Notes under the pieces: model-generated
Told to the model about the DNA's origin: nothing
What the model saw: only the letters and a program-made list of their open reading frames with translations
The model's database searches: none
In this document: positions 33,536 through 41,216 of the stretch, one piece after another
Position numbering within the stretch: position 1 is the first letter of the stretch
How the letters are laid out: each line of letters opens with the position of its first letter
Translations under genes and position numbers: made by a program
Assembly (NCBI GenBank): GCA_040387375.1
Contig: JAZKDW010000023.1
Location: forward strand, 60,109 to 124,108
DNA: 64,000 nt
Source: JAZKDW01 sp040387375
Lineage (GTDB): Bacteria; Pseudomonadota; Gammaproteobacteria; Burkholderiales; Burkholderiaceae_D
Direction of reading: 5' to 3'

Positions 33536-35236
33536 ATGCCTCACGACACTCCCCTGCTCACGACAATTGTCGGCGGCTTGGTACTGGCCTTCATATTCGG
33601 GACATTGGCATTTCGCCTGCGCATGCCGCCGCTGGTGGGTTATCTCGTGGCCGGCATTGCCGTCGGTCCGTTCACGCCCGGTTTTGTAGCGGACGCAAGC
33701 CTGGCCCAGGAGCTTGCCGAAATCGGCGTCATCCTGTTGATGTTTGGCGTCGGACTGCATTTTTCCCTGAAGGATCTGATGGCGGTGAAGATGATTGCGA
33801 TTCCGGGAGCGTTGGTGCAGATCGCAATCGCCACGCTCCTGGGCATGGGGCTGGCATCGTGGATCGGATGGAACCCGGGCGAGGGATTTCTGTTTGGCCT
33901 CGCATTGTCGACCGCGAGCACGGTGGTGCTGCTGACCGCGCTGCAGGAGCGCCGGCTACTGGAAACGCCGCGCGGACAAATCGCGGTGGGCTGGCTGATC
34001 GTCGAGGATATCGCCATGGTGCTGGCGCTGGTGCTGATCCCTGCCTTAAGCGGCCTCCTGGGCGGCAAGGGGGAAGCGCTGTCGACCAATGCGCTGCTGC
34101 TCACGCTGGCCGTTACACTGGGCAAGGTGGTCGCCTTCGTCGCGGTGATGCTGATCGTCGGACGGCGCGTGATTCCGTTGATTCTGGAGAGGGTCGCCGC
34201 GACTGGATCGCGTGAGTTGTTCCGGCTTGCGGTGCTGGCGATCGCGCTCGGTTTTGCGATGGGCGCTTCTTATATTTTCGGGGTCTCGTTCGCCCTCGGC
34301 GCGTTTTTCGCCGGCATGATCCTGAGCGAATCGGACCTGAGCCATCGCGCCGCGGAGGAATCGTTGCCTTTGCGCGATGCGTTCGCGGTGCTGTTTTTTG
34401 TCTCGGTCGGGATGTTGTTCGACCCCTCCATCGTGATCCGCGAACCGTTGCTGGTGTTGGCCACGGTATTGATCATCGTGGTCGGCAAGTCAATCGCCGC
34501 ACTGGGTATCGTGCTGGCTTTCCGCCATCCCCTCAGTACCGCGCTGGTTATCTCGGCCAGCCTGGCGCAGATTGGCGAGTTTGCATTCATCCTGGCGACG
34601 CTCGGCATATCGCTGGGCCTGTTGTCCGATACCGCACGCGATCTGATCCTCGGCGGCTCCATCCTGTCAATCCTGATCAATCCGCTGCTGTTCTTCGGGC
34701 TCGATCGTCTCAAGCCCTGGCTGGACCGGCGTGAAGGCAGGGCGCCCCGACTGGCGCACCAGGAGAGTCCGGCTGCCGGTGACGCGCCGCTGCCTGCGCT
34801 CGAATCGCACACGGTGCTGGTCGGCTTCGGCCGCGTTGGCCACCGGGTGGCGGTGTCGCTGGCGGAACAGGACATGCCTTTCATTGTGATTGAGGACCAG
34901 GCTGATGTGGTGCGTGCCTTGCGGGCCGATGGTGTGCACGCGCTGTATGGAAACGCGGCAGCCCCCGGTCTGCTGGAAGCAGCCGGCATCGACCGCGCGC
35001 GCTGGCTGCTGGTAGCCGTGCCCGATACGCTGGAGGCGGGACAGATCATCAGGCATGCACGCGAGCTGAACCCGGAGGTGAAGGTCGTGGCGCGCGCACA
35101 TTCGGATTCCGCCATGATTTACCTGGAAAAACAGGGCGCCAACCATATCATCATGGGTGAACGCGAAATCGCCAGAGGCATGGCCGACCTGATACGCAAA
35201 ACGGGTGACAGTGTCGTGCCCATGCCGCACCGATAA
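33536..35236 (+). CDS. ybaL: YbaL/Kef-type monovalent cation:proton antiporter
   Basis: This 566-residue membrane protein has an N-terminal CPA2 Na+/H+ exchanger domain of about 12 helices ('LVGYLVAGIAVGPFTPGF', 'ELAEIGVILLMFGVGLHFS', 'GWLIVEDIAMVLAL', 'LAQIGEFAFILA'). A C-terminal RCK/TrkA-N domain follows, with the Rossmann motif VLVGFGRVGHRVA (about residue 425) and nucleotide-binding 'FIVIEDQADVV' and 'YGNAAAPGLLEAAGI'. Domain order and length match YbaL/KefB-like proteins that exchange K+ for H+ under nucleotide control. AAGGAG precedes the ATG. A strong terminator follows, so it is monocistronic. Confidence 0.9.
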   Translation: MPHDTPLLTTIVGGLVLAFIFGTLAFRLRMPPLVGYLVAGIAVGPFTPGFVADASLAQELAEIGVILLMFGVGLHFSLKDLMAVKMIAIPGALVQIAIATLLGMGLASWIGWNPGEGFLFGLALSTASTVVLLTALQERRLLETPRGQIAVGWLIVEDIAMVLALVLIPALSGLLGGKGEALSTNALLLTLAVTLGKVVAFVAVMLIVGRRVIPLILERVAATGSRELFRLAVLAIALGFAMGASYIFGVSFALGAFFAGMILSESDLSHRAAEESLPLRDAFAVLFFVSVGMLFDPSIVIREPLLVLATVLIIVVGKSIAALGIVLAFRHPLSTALVISASLAQIGEFAFILATLGISLGLLSDTARDLILGGSILSILINPLLFFGLDRLKPWLDRREGRAPRLAHQESPAAGDAPLPALESHTVLVGFGRVGHRVAVSLAEQDMPFIVIEDQADVVRALRADGVHALYGNAAAPGLLEAAGIDRARWLLVAVPDTLEAGQIIRHARELNPEVKVVARAHSDSAMIYLEKQGANHIIMGEREIARGMADLIRKTGDSVVPMPHR

Positions 35237-35255
35237 CACAAAGCCAATGACGAGG

Positions 35256-35310
35256 ACCGGACTATCGTTGACAGCCTGACAAAGGCTGGCCGGTTCCAGT
35301 CCGGTTTTTT
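35256..35310 (+). terminator. Intrinsic terminator after the antiporter gene
   Basis: ACCGGACT (35256-35263) pairs perfectly with AGTCCGGT (35298-35305), enclosing a smaller CAGCC/GGCTG hairpin, and is followed by TTTTT (35306-35310). It lies about 20 nt after the stop and separates the gene from a convergent small ORF. Confidence 0.85.
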
Positions 35311-35320
35311 GAATGGCGGG

Positions 35321-35647
35321 TCAAACCATCCCGAGGATGCGGCCGATTTCAGCGATATAGGGGCTATCCTTGAGGACTTCGCTTTCTATCGTGGCCGTCA
35401 TTTTCTGGATTGACGCCCGCACCGTATGCAATTCTTCGCCGGCGACCGGGTGAGACCCCCGGGAAGACCCAAGCAGGTCTTTCAGCGTCTGAATTTCATG
35501 GCGCACTTCCTGCAGATCCTGACTGTCGGCCGGCGCCTTGGCCAATTCCTGCTCAAGATCGGCGACCAGCCGGTTAATCCGCTCAAGGTCGACCCCGTGT
35601 GGAGCGGCTGGCTGGGAAAGCATGTTTTGCTCGTCGGATGAGGTCAT
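35321..35647 (-). CDS. Small coiled-coil protein of unknown function (possibly DUF4404-like)
   Basis: This 108-residue soluble protein is predicted almost all-helical. Heptad-like segments are INRLVADLEQELAK (about residues 25-38) and 'LQEVRHEIQTLKDLL', and it ends DSPYIAEIGRILGMV. Small size, charge pattern and paired helices recall the DUF4404 group, but I cannot confirm this. ATG 35647 has AGGAG upstream; the longer frame to 35704 is not supported. It is in the neighbourhood of stress genes and transcribed towards the antiporter terminator. Confidence 0.6.
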   Translation of the reverse strand: MTSSDEQNMLSQPAAPHGVDLERINRLVADLEQELAKAPADSQDLQEVRHEIQTLKDLLGSSRGSHPVAGEELHTVRASIQKMTATIESEVLKDSPYIAEIGRILGMV

Positions 35648-35770
35648 GGGTACTCCTGTTCTGTTCAACAAAATTTCAACGGGATAGTGCGCCTGCAGAG
35701 GCATTATGGCGCATCCAGTGGCTTCCCGGGAAATACGTTCAGCACGCTGTGTCTACCTGGTGAAACCCAT

Positions 35771-36238
35771 TCAGTTGGCGTCCGGCTGTTCCTTCGTCCG
35801 GTAGACAAGCACGGGAATGCGGCTGAGCGCCAGCACCCGGGAAGTCACGCTGCCCAACAATAAGCGCGCCAGGCCGCCGCGCCCATGCGACCCCATGAAA
35901 ATCAGATCGCAATGCGCTGCGTGGGCTGTATCTGCAATCGCCTGCGCGGTAGCGTCGGAGAAGATGGTCGTCCCGCCGAACTTCAGTCCGGCATCTGTCG
36001 CCGCCTTGCGCATGCCGGCAAGATAAATTTCCCCGGTCTCGCGCATCGACGCCTCATATTCATCTTGCGCAGGAAAATTCGGCGGTATCGCTTCCACGTA
36101 AATCGGATACTGGTATCGCGGCGCGACATAAATGCCGATGAGCTCGGCGCCAAGTTCGCGCGCAAAACCGACTCCGGCCAGCGCAGCCTGGTTTGCCTGC
36201 GCGGAACCATCGGTGGGAAGAAGGATTGTTTTGACCAT
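35771..36238 (-). CDS. Universal stress protein (UspA family)
   Basis: This 155-residue single Usp domain starts MVKTILLPTDGSAQANQAALAG. It contains the ATP-binding G-x2-G-x9-G-S pattern in GSHGRGGLARLLLGSVTSR, followed by a last strand 'PVLVYR'. ATP-binding Usp proteins assist survival in growth arrest, anaerobiosis and stress. ATG 36238 is chosen because the conserved fold begins there; the longer frame to 36310 is not conserved. A second Usp gene lies 4.4 kb away. An imperfect FNR-like site is about 150 nt upstream. Confidence 0.92.
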   Translation of the reverse strand: MVKTILLPTDGSAQANQAALAGVGFARELGAELIGIYVAPRYQYPIYVEAIPPNFPAQDEYEASMRETGEIYLAGMRKAATDAGLKFGGTTIFSDATAQAIADTAHAAHCDLIFMGSHGRGGLARLLLGSVTSRVLALSRIPVLVYRTKEQPDAN

Positions 36239-36384
36239 GCTGCTAACCAGAACGTCATGGCAATGCATGAATATAGCAGCACTGACGATGGCGGAATTGA
36301 GAATGATCATGCCAGGATTCTCGATTTAACGTTGTTTGCGGAGCCGGAGATACGTGATGGCCTGAACCAGCGCCGAAGTCGGTT

Positions 36385-36398
36385 TTGATGCATCTCAA
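36385..36398. promoter_or_regulatory. Imperfect FNR/ANR-like site
   Basis: TTGAT-GCAT-CTCAA matches the FNR/ANR consensus TTGAT-N4-ATCAA except for one base of the second half-site. It lies between the divergent usp gene (start 36238) and the Cro/C1-like regulator gene (start 36495). Because one mismatch is common by chance, it is weak alone, but perfect boxes occur nearby. Confidence 0.35.
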
Positions 36399-36494
36399 TT
36401 CGCACTGGGGGAATAAGCGCATCCTTGATTGCAGAGCGGAGGTGGCTCTGATTCCCTTTTTTCGCTCCGGCGGCACGTAAGTTCCTTTGCCTTG

Positions 36495-36902
36495 ATGGAT
36501 ATCTCTTCAACGGAAAGACAGCAATTCAGCGAACGTCTGCAACAGGCGCTGCGTAATGCTGATTATTCTCCCACGAGCCCGACCCAGCTCGCGCGGGAGT
36601 TCAACATCCGCTTTGAAGGTCATCCTGTAACCGTGCATGCGGCACGCAAGTGGCTGCTCGGACAAGCGATACCGACACAGGAAAAACTGCGTGCGCTTGC
36701 GCAGTGGCTGGGCGTATCGGCGGAATGGCTGCGCTACGATAGTAAAGATGCGTCGGCCCAGGGGGAAGCGGGCAACCCGGCGGGGCCCTTCAATTCCGAA
36801 GACCTGAAGTTGATTCTCGACTTGCAACGCCTGGACGAACCGTACCGCATTGTCGCACGCGAAATTATCCGCACCTTGCTGCGTGTCGCACATGCCAGGT
36901 AA
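36495..36902 (+). CDS. Cro/C1-type helix-turn-helix regulator
   Basis: This 135-residue protein has a Cro/C1-type HTH in 'SPTQLAREFNIRFEGHPVTVHAARKWLLGQAIPTQEKLRALAQWLGVSAEWLRY' (about residues 24-78), where 'PTQEKLRALAQWLGVS' resembles the second half of a phage-repressor domain. A variable linker and a C-terminal helix pair follow ('DLKLILDLQRLDEPYRIVAREIIRTLL'). ATG 36495 is used; the upstream TTG extension is not supported. Such short XRE proteins without a LexA-like protease domain are common in betaproteobacteria; their regulon is unknown. A perfect FNR box lies about 150 nt beyond its stop. Confidence 0.8.
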   Translation: MDISSTERQQFSERLQQALRNADYSPTSPTQLAREFNIRFEGHPVTVHAARKWLLGQAIPTQEKLRALAQWLGVSAEWLRYDSKDASAQGEAGNPAGPFNSEDLKLILDLQRLDEPYRIVAREIIRTLLRVAHAR

Positions 36903-36937
36903 TTTTATGGCGGCACGCCATGCGGGCTTGCCAGAGT

Positions 36938-37009
36938 TGGCAGGGGAACATGGAATCGAACCATGCAAACGCGGCGTTGGACACCGGTCGTCCCCACGGA
37001 CTTTCCCCT
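36938..37009 (-). ncRNA. 72-nt tRNA-like cloverleaf with encoded CCA end, non-canonical
   Basis: Read on the minus strand: a perfect 7-bp acceptor stem (AGGGGAA/TTCCCCT), a 4-bp stem GTCC/GGAC with only a 4-nt loop in the D-arm position, and a 5-bp stem CGGTG/CGCCG (one G-U) with a 5-nt loop TCCAA in the anticodon position. A 6-nt variable stretch and a perfect T-arm follow (CATGG-TTCGATT-CCATG), then discriminator G and CCA. The acceptor/T-arm half is fully tRNA-like; the D and anticodon loops are too short for a working tRNA. It could be a tRNA-derived regulatory RNA or a decaying tRNA. A minus-strand CACAAT about 7 nt upstream of a start near 37011, and an FNR box centred 41.5 nt from that point, suggest transcription. 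Confidence 0.5.
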
Positions 37010-37045
37010 ACGTTTTTATTGTGATGCCAAGGCGTGCCGGATGCC

Positions 37046-37059
37046 TTGATAAATATCAA
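37046..37059. promoter_or_regulatory. Perfect FNR/ANR box (TTGAT-AAAT-ATCAA)
   Basis: This 14-nt palindrome matches the FNR/ANR consensus exactly. For the plus strand, a -10-like TATTGT at 37079-37084 gives a class II promoter for the GNAT-phaC genes. For the minus strand, the box centre (37052.5) is 41.5 nt from position 37011, next to the tRNA-like element. It may therefore serve two divergent transcripts under low oxygen. Confidence 0.72.
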
Positions 37060-37233
37060 CAACAAAAAATGGACGGAATATTGTGCCGCTCGAGAAGGCT
37101 TGTCCAGCATCAATCAACCGGAGAATCGCCGGATAGAAAAAGCTTGTTCACTATCTCATCAACGTGCCGCGTAATCCCGGTCAACCGGCGTTTTCCGGAT
37201 GGCTTCGACAAACAATTATTTCAGGAGAGGTAA

Positions 37234-38433
37234 ATGGAACAAACGACAGTATCTCCGTCACAGCAGACTGCCATTCCACCGGACATCACACCTGTTCCAA
37301 AACCGGCGCGGCAGCAGGTGGAATTTTCTACGGTGTGTTATCGCAATGAGATACCAGAGTTTGTTGAAAGGGAAATGGAACGCTTGTATGAAAGCATTTA
37401 TTCGACCGTCGCCTTTTACAAAATATACGGCGCCGGACATGAGGGGATGAGTACATATGTCGTATGGCGGAATGAAAAAATAATCACGGTTTTTTTGTTT
37501 CGCATGGAGAATGGAAAAGTGACTGTCTTCAATCACATGGTCAATATCAGGCATGCTGAAATCGAACGGTTTTCGGCCTATATTTTCAGCACGCTGGAAC
37601 AGGTGGCGGTCATCATTTTCAAGGCTGTCGGCATAGTCAGGCGCCGCTTGCCGTTCCCCTGCCAGCAATACCAGTGCACGGAGGATATTGTCCTCAAGCT
37701 GCCGGATTCCGAGTCCGCGTATCTCGCCAGTCTGGGAAGGTCAACGCGCAAAACGGTCAGGGGGTACATCAATAAAACGATGCGCAATCATCCCTCGTTC
37801 CGCTACGACGTGTACGAAAGAGGAGACGTGGATGAAAAACATATCCGCGACATCATTGGATTTAACCGGGCAAGAATGGCAAGCAAGTACAAGGAGTCGG
37901 CAATCGACGAAGCGGAAGCCGAGCGCATCATCAAGCTGGTGCGCCAGTACGGATTGGTTGGCGTGGCGACGATCGATGGGACGGTGTGCGCAGGCTCTAT
38001 CAGTTGCTGCATTGGCAGCCACTATTTCATGCTTGTCAGCGCGCATGACGCCACATACGATGCGTTGCGCATGGGCCTGCTCTGCTGTTACCTGAGCATT
38101 TGCGATTGCATTGCCCGCGGCGGCCGCGAGTGTCATTTTCTGTGCGGGCGGTACGATAACAAATACATGCTGCAGGGAGTGCAGCGGAGCCTCGACTGCA
38201 TGGTCATCTATCGCTCGCGCGCGCGGATGCTGCTGCACGCTGGTACCGCTTTAAAAGCCGCATTTTCCGCCATTCTTTTCCAGGCAAGAATGTGGCTTCT
38301 ATATAACGGGAATAATCAGAAATCCTTTTTTTTTCGAGTCGCAGGCAAGCTGCTGTTACGGGTGCGCAAGCAGCGCAGGAACCGGGCGGCCTCCAGCGCG
38401 CCGGCGGCGCAGCCGGAACAGACCGGCTCATGA
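37234..38433 (+). CDS. GNAT-superfamily acyltransferase (CelD/FemAB-like, COG5653 type)
   Basis: This 399-residue protein resembles the BioF2/CelD-like GNAT group (Acetyltransf_6). The diagnostic central segment is 'LPDSESAYLASLGRSTRKTVRGYINK', followed by 'IRDIIGFNRARMASKYK', 'GLVGVATIDGTVCAGSISCCIGSHYFMLVSAHD' and 'MGLLCCYLSICDCIARG'. The C-terminal tail is basic and hydrophobic. Relatives modify polysaccharides or lipids; the acceptor is unknown. AGGAGAGG precedes the ATG and the stop is 14 nt before phaC, so the two are co-transcribed, probably from the FNR-box promoter. A link to the PHA granule surface or to acyl supply is possible but not shown. Confidence 0.72.
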   Translation: MEQTTVSPSQQTAIPPDITPVPKPARQQVEFSTVCYRNEIPEFVEREMERLYESIYSTVAFYKIYGAGHEGMSTYVVWRNEKIITVFLFRMENGKVTVFNHMVNIRHAEIERFSAYIFSTLEQVAVIIFKAVGIVRRRLPFPCQQYQCTEDIVLKLPDSESAYLASLGRSTRKTVRGYINKTMRNHPSFRYDVYERGDVDEKHIRDIIGFNRARMASKYKESAIDEAEAERIIKLVRQYGLVGVATIDGTVCAGSISCCIGSHYFMLVSAHDATYDALRMGLLCCYLSICDCIARGGRECHFLCGRYDNKYMLQGVQRSLDCMVIYRSRARMLLHAGTALKAAFSAILFQARMWLLYNGNNQKSFFFRVAGKLLLRVRKQRRNRAASSAPAAQPEQTGS

Positions 38434-38447
38434 AAAGGTGACCATAA

Positions 38448-40238
38448 ATGAACAAGCCGCTACCGTTGGACCACAGCCTCGTCCAGGCGCCGGAAGTCGG
38501 CCCCGGTGCGGCGAGCGACATCGATTCGCCTACCGGGATCGACCGTTTGTTTCACGCGATCACGGGGCGCGTCACCACCGGGATTTCGCCGGCCAGCCTG
38601 GCGCTCGCCTACTTCGACTGGGCCCTGCATTTGTCGCAGTCTCCCGGCAAATGGGAACGCCTGGCGCAGAAGTCGGTTCGCAAGGCGGCGCGTCTGGCGA
38701 TCTATGCGGGCCGCGTCGCGTCAGGTCAACCCAGCGAACCGAGCATCACGCCCTTGCCGCAAGACCGGCGTTTTCGCCATGTTGCATGGCAGAGATGGCC
38801 GTTCAGCCTGGTGTACCAGTCCTTCCTGTTGCATCAGCAATGGTGGCACAACGCCACCACAGGCATTGGCGGCGTGTCGCCTCATCATGAACAAGTCGTT
38901 TCGTTCGTGAGCAGGCAGTTGCTCGATATGGTGTCGCCGGTGAACTTCATCTGGGCCAATCCCGAAGTGCTCGATACCACGATCAGGGAGGGCGGACAAA
39001 ATTTTGTGCGCGGCGCAATCAACTTCGTGGAAGACTGGGAGCGCGCACTCGGCGGCCGTCCGCCGCAGGGTGCCGAGGCTTTCAGGCCGGGACGGCAGGT
39101 CGCCATCACCAAGGGCGCGGTAGTGTATCGCAACCGCCTGATTGAACTGATCCAGTATGCGCCGAAGACCCGTCAGGTCCATGCGGAACCGATCCTGATC
39201 GTGCCGGCATGGATCATGAAATATTATATTCTGGACCTGTCTCCACACAACTCGCTGGTGAATTACCTGGTCGAGAACGGCCATACGGTGTTCATGATTT
39301 CCTGGCACAACCCGGGTGTTGAAGATCGCGAACTCGGCATGGACGATTATTTGCAGCTGGGGGTGATCGAAGCAATCAATGCCGTGCAGGCAATTGCGCC
39401 GACCGGAACAATAAATGCGGTCGGCTATTGCCTGGGCGGCACCCTGTTATCGATCGCCACCGCCTATCTGGCGCAGAAAAATGATGCCAGGCTGCGGTCC
39501 CTGACGCTGCTGGCGGCGCAGACCGATTTTACCGAAGCCGGTGAACTGCGATTGTTCATCGACGAGAGCCAGCTCAATTACCTGGAAGACATCATGTGGG
39601 ATCAGGGGTACCTGGATAACCGGCAGATGGCCGGCGCGTTCCAACTGCTGCGTTCGAACGACCTGATCTGGTCGCGCATGGTAGCGCAATACCTGATGGG
39701 ACAGCGGCGGCCGATGAACGACCTGATGGCATGGAACGCCGATGCGACCCGCATGCCATACCGGATGCAAAGCGAGTACCTGCGCCAATTATTCCTGAAC
39801 AACGATCTGTTCGCGGGACGTTACAAAGTGCATGGCCGGCCGGTTGTGTTGAATGACATCCGGCTGCCGGTATTTGCGGTGGCAACAGAAGGCGACCATG
39901 TTGCGCCCTGGCGCTCGGTCTACAAGATCAACCTGGGTGCCGACGCCGATATCACGTTCCTGTTGTCCAGCGGCGGCCATAACGCGGGCATCGTCAGCGA
40001 ACCGGGGCACAAGGGCAGGTATTACCGTACCAGCCATTGGCCGCATGGCGAAAAATATGTCGATCCGGATAGCTGGTATCAGATGACGCCGAGCATGCCC
40101 GGGTCGTGGTGGCCAGTATGGGCGGAATGGCTGGAAGGCATGTCGACGGACCGGGTGGCGCCGCCGTCAATGGGTGCGCCTGACAAGGGCTATCCGCCCT
40201 TGGGCGCGGCGCCGGGAAGTTACGTGCTGGAGCAGTAA
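38448..40238 (+). CDS. phaC: Class I poly(3-hydroxyalkanoate) synthase
   Basis: This 596-residue enzyme has the N-terminal PhaC domain and an alpha/beta hydrolase core with the modified lipase box GYCLGG (catalytic Cys about 328), Asp about 483 in EGDHVAPW and His about 511 in GGHNAGIV: the complete Cys-Asp-His triad. Conserved segments 'PILIVPAWIMKYYILDLSPHNSLVNYL' and 'SWHNPG' are present. It polymerises 3-hydroxyacyl-CoA into storage polyester on granules. No phaA, phaB, phaP or phaR flanks it, so it may be an additional copy dedicated to particular conditions. It follows a GNAT gene. Confidence 0.95.
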   Translation: MNKPLPLDHSLVQAPEVGPGAASDIDSPTGIDRLFHAITGRVTTGISPASLALAYFDWALHLSQSPGKWERLAQKSVRKAARLAIYAGRVASGQPSEPSITPLPQDRRFRHVAWQRWPFSLVYQSFLLHQQWWHNATTGIGGVSPHHEQVVSFVSRQLLDMVSPVNFIWANPEVLDTTIREGGQNFVRGAINFVEDWERALGGRPPQGAEAFRPGRQVAITKGAVVYRNRLIELIQYAPKTRQVHAEPILIVPAWIMKYYILDLSPHNSLVNYLVENGHTVFMISWHNPGVEDRELGMDDYLQLGVIEAINAVQAIAPTGTINAVGYCLGGTLLSIATAYLAQKNDARLRSLTLLAAQTDFTEAGELRLFIDESQLNYLEDIMWDQGYLDNRQMAGAFQLLRSNDLIWSRMVAQYLMGQRRPMNDLMAWNADATRMPYRMQSEYLRQLFLNNDLFAGRYKVHGRPVVLNDIRLPVFAVATEGDHVAPWRSVYKINLGADADITFLLSSGGHNAGIVSEPGHKGRYYRTSHWPHGEKYVDPDSWYQMTPSMPGSWWPVWAEWLEGMSTDRVAPPSMGAPDKGYPPLGAAPGSYVLEQ

Positions 40239-40251
40239 ATGCGCAGGTCTG

Positions 40252-40542
40252 TCATTTCTGCACATCGACACCGCGCCAGAACGCGACGTGGCCGGTGATC
40301 TGTTTTGCCGCATCCTTGGGCTGACGGTAAATCCAGACAGCGTCCCGGTTCACTTCGCCGTTGACCGCGAGGTGGAAATAATTGGCGGTTCCTTTCCAGT
40401 GGCACTCGGTCTCGGTGCCGCTGGATTGCAGGTAAGACTGGTTGACGGCTTCCATGGGGAAATAGATATTGCCCTCAACAATTTCGACTGCCGAGTCACT
40501 GGCCTCTGCAATGACAGCCCCGTTCCAGATCGCTTTTGGCAT
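40252..40542 (-). CDS. DUF427 domain protein
   Basis: This 96-residue protein is a single DUF427 domain: 'AIWNGAVIAEA', 'VEGNIYFP', and the signature CHWKGTANYFHLAVNGE, where the Trp-Lys-Gly-x-Ala/Ser-x-Tyr pattern is family-typical. The family is a small beta-rich fold of unknown biochemical role, widespread in bacteria. It converges with phaC (13 nt between stops) and stands alone. Nothing in the sequence points to a specific substrate. Confidence 0.9.
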   Translation of the reverse strand: MPKAIWNGAVIAEASDSAVEIVEGNIYFPMEAVNQSYLQSSGTETECHWKGTANYFHLAVNGEVNRDAVWIYRQPKDAAKQITGHVAFWRGVDVQK

Positions 40543-40630
40543 GCTTGCTCCCGAAAGAATGGCGCCGTCGATCAGGCCGGATGCCTGAATGCCGGCGGAC
40601 TCATTCTACTGCTTTTCATGCAGACTGGTC

Positions 40631-41068
40631 CTACCGGAATACCAGAACCGGAATGGTTGACTGCGCCAGCACCTTTTGTGTTTCACTGCCGAGGAACAGT
40701 TTGCTCAATCCCTTGCGGCCATGCGATGCCATCACAATGACGTCACATCCGTGTGCTTGCGCCGCCTTGACTATCTCATCGGATGGGCTGAAGGAATCGG
40801 CGACGATCGTTTCGCATGGGACAGCGGCGGCTTTCGCCGCATCCGCCACTTGCTGTACATGGAGTTGCGCCAACTCTCGCAGCTTCGCCGTATAAATGCT
40901 GCTGTCGATGGTGGGCGCGCCTTCTCCAAGCGATGGATAGATATACGGTTCGGCTACCGAGAGGGTAATCACTTTGCCGCCATTTTGTTTTGCCAGCGCG
41001 ATTGCGGCCAGGGTGGATTTTTCCGAGAGCGGCGAACCGTCGGTGGGGGCGAGGATAGTTTTGAACAT
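40631..41068 (-). CDS. Universal stress protein (UspA family), FNR-box controlled
   Basis: This 145-residue protein starts MFKTILAPTDGSPLSEKSTLAA and carries the ATP-binding segment ASHGRKGLSKLFLGSETQKVL and last strand 'PVLVF'. It is a single-domain ATP-type Usp. A perfect FNR box is centred 93 nt upstream of the ATG. With the box at -41.5, TAGTCT would be the -10, giving a class II FNR-dependent promoter. ANR-dependent usp genes are known in Pseudomonas, where they aid anaerobic survival; the same role is inferred here. Confidence 0.93.
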   Translation of the reverse strand: MFKTILAPTDGSPLSEKSTLAAIALAKQNGGKVITLSVAEPYIYPSLGEGAPTIDSSIYTAKLRELAQLHVQQVADAAKAAAVPCETIVADSFSPSDEIVKAAQAHGCDVIVMASHGRKGLSKLFLGSETQKVLAQSTIPVLVFR

Positions 41069-41154
41069 GAGTTTTTTCTTTCGTTGTGGTCATTGCCGCA
41101 TGCAGCACGATTCATGATTGCGCAACCAGACTAGCGCCTTTCGGCGCAGAAATT

Positions 41155-41168
41155 TTGATCCAGATCAA
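41155..41168 (-). promoter_or_regulatory. Perfect FNR/ANR box upstream of usp
   Basis: TTGAT-CCAG-ATCAA matches the FNR/ANR/DNR consensus exactly and extends to TTTTGAT…ATCAAAT. It lies in the 148-bp gap between the usp start and the stop of the erythromycin-esterase-like gene, so the only divergent or downstream start it can serve is usp on the minus strand. A TAGTCT -10-like hexamer is 21 nt from the box. Confidence 0.75.
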
Positions 41169-41216
41169 ATTGGCGCAGGAAACAAAATCCTCCATCGCCG
41201 GCAGCCGGCAATCACA

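Larger units (their letters stand above)
36903..37233. other. 331-bp region: tRNA-like element, FNR box and phaC-operon leader
   Basis: No protein gene is supported. The stretch contains a small palindrome ATGGCG-GCA-CGCCAT (36907-36921), the tRNA-like element on the minus strand, a perfect FNR box at 37046-37059, and a leader of about 140 nt before the GNAT gene, whose ATG is preceded by AGGAGAGG. Confidence 0.6.

Noticed and set aside
33265..34215. Plus-strand gene of 316 codons
   Set aside because: Mostly out of frame with, and inside, the Kef/YbaL antiporter gene, with no recognisable domain.
35321..35647. Toxin or antitoxin of a two-gene module
   Set aside because: No partner gene adjoins it and the coiled-coil has no toxin or HTH motif.
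36938..37009. A normal tRNA gene
   Set aside because: Acceptor, T-arm and CCA fit, but D and anticodon loops are 4 and 5 nt and total length is 72 nt, so it cannot be read as a standard decoding tRNA. It is kept as a tRNA-like RNA only.
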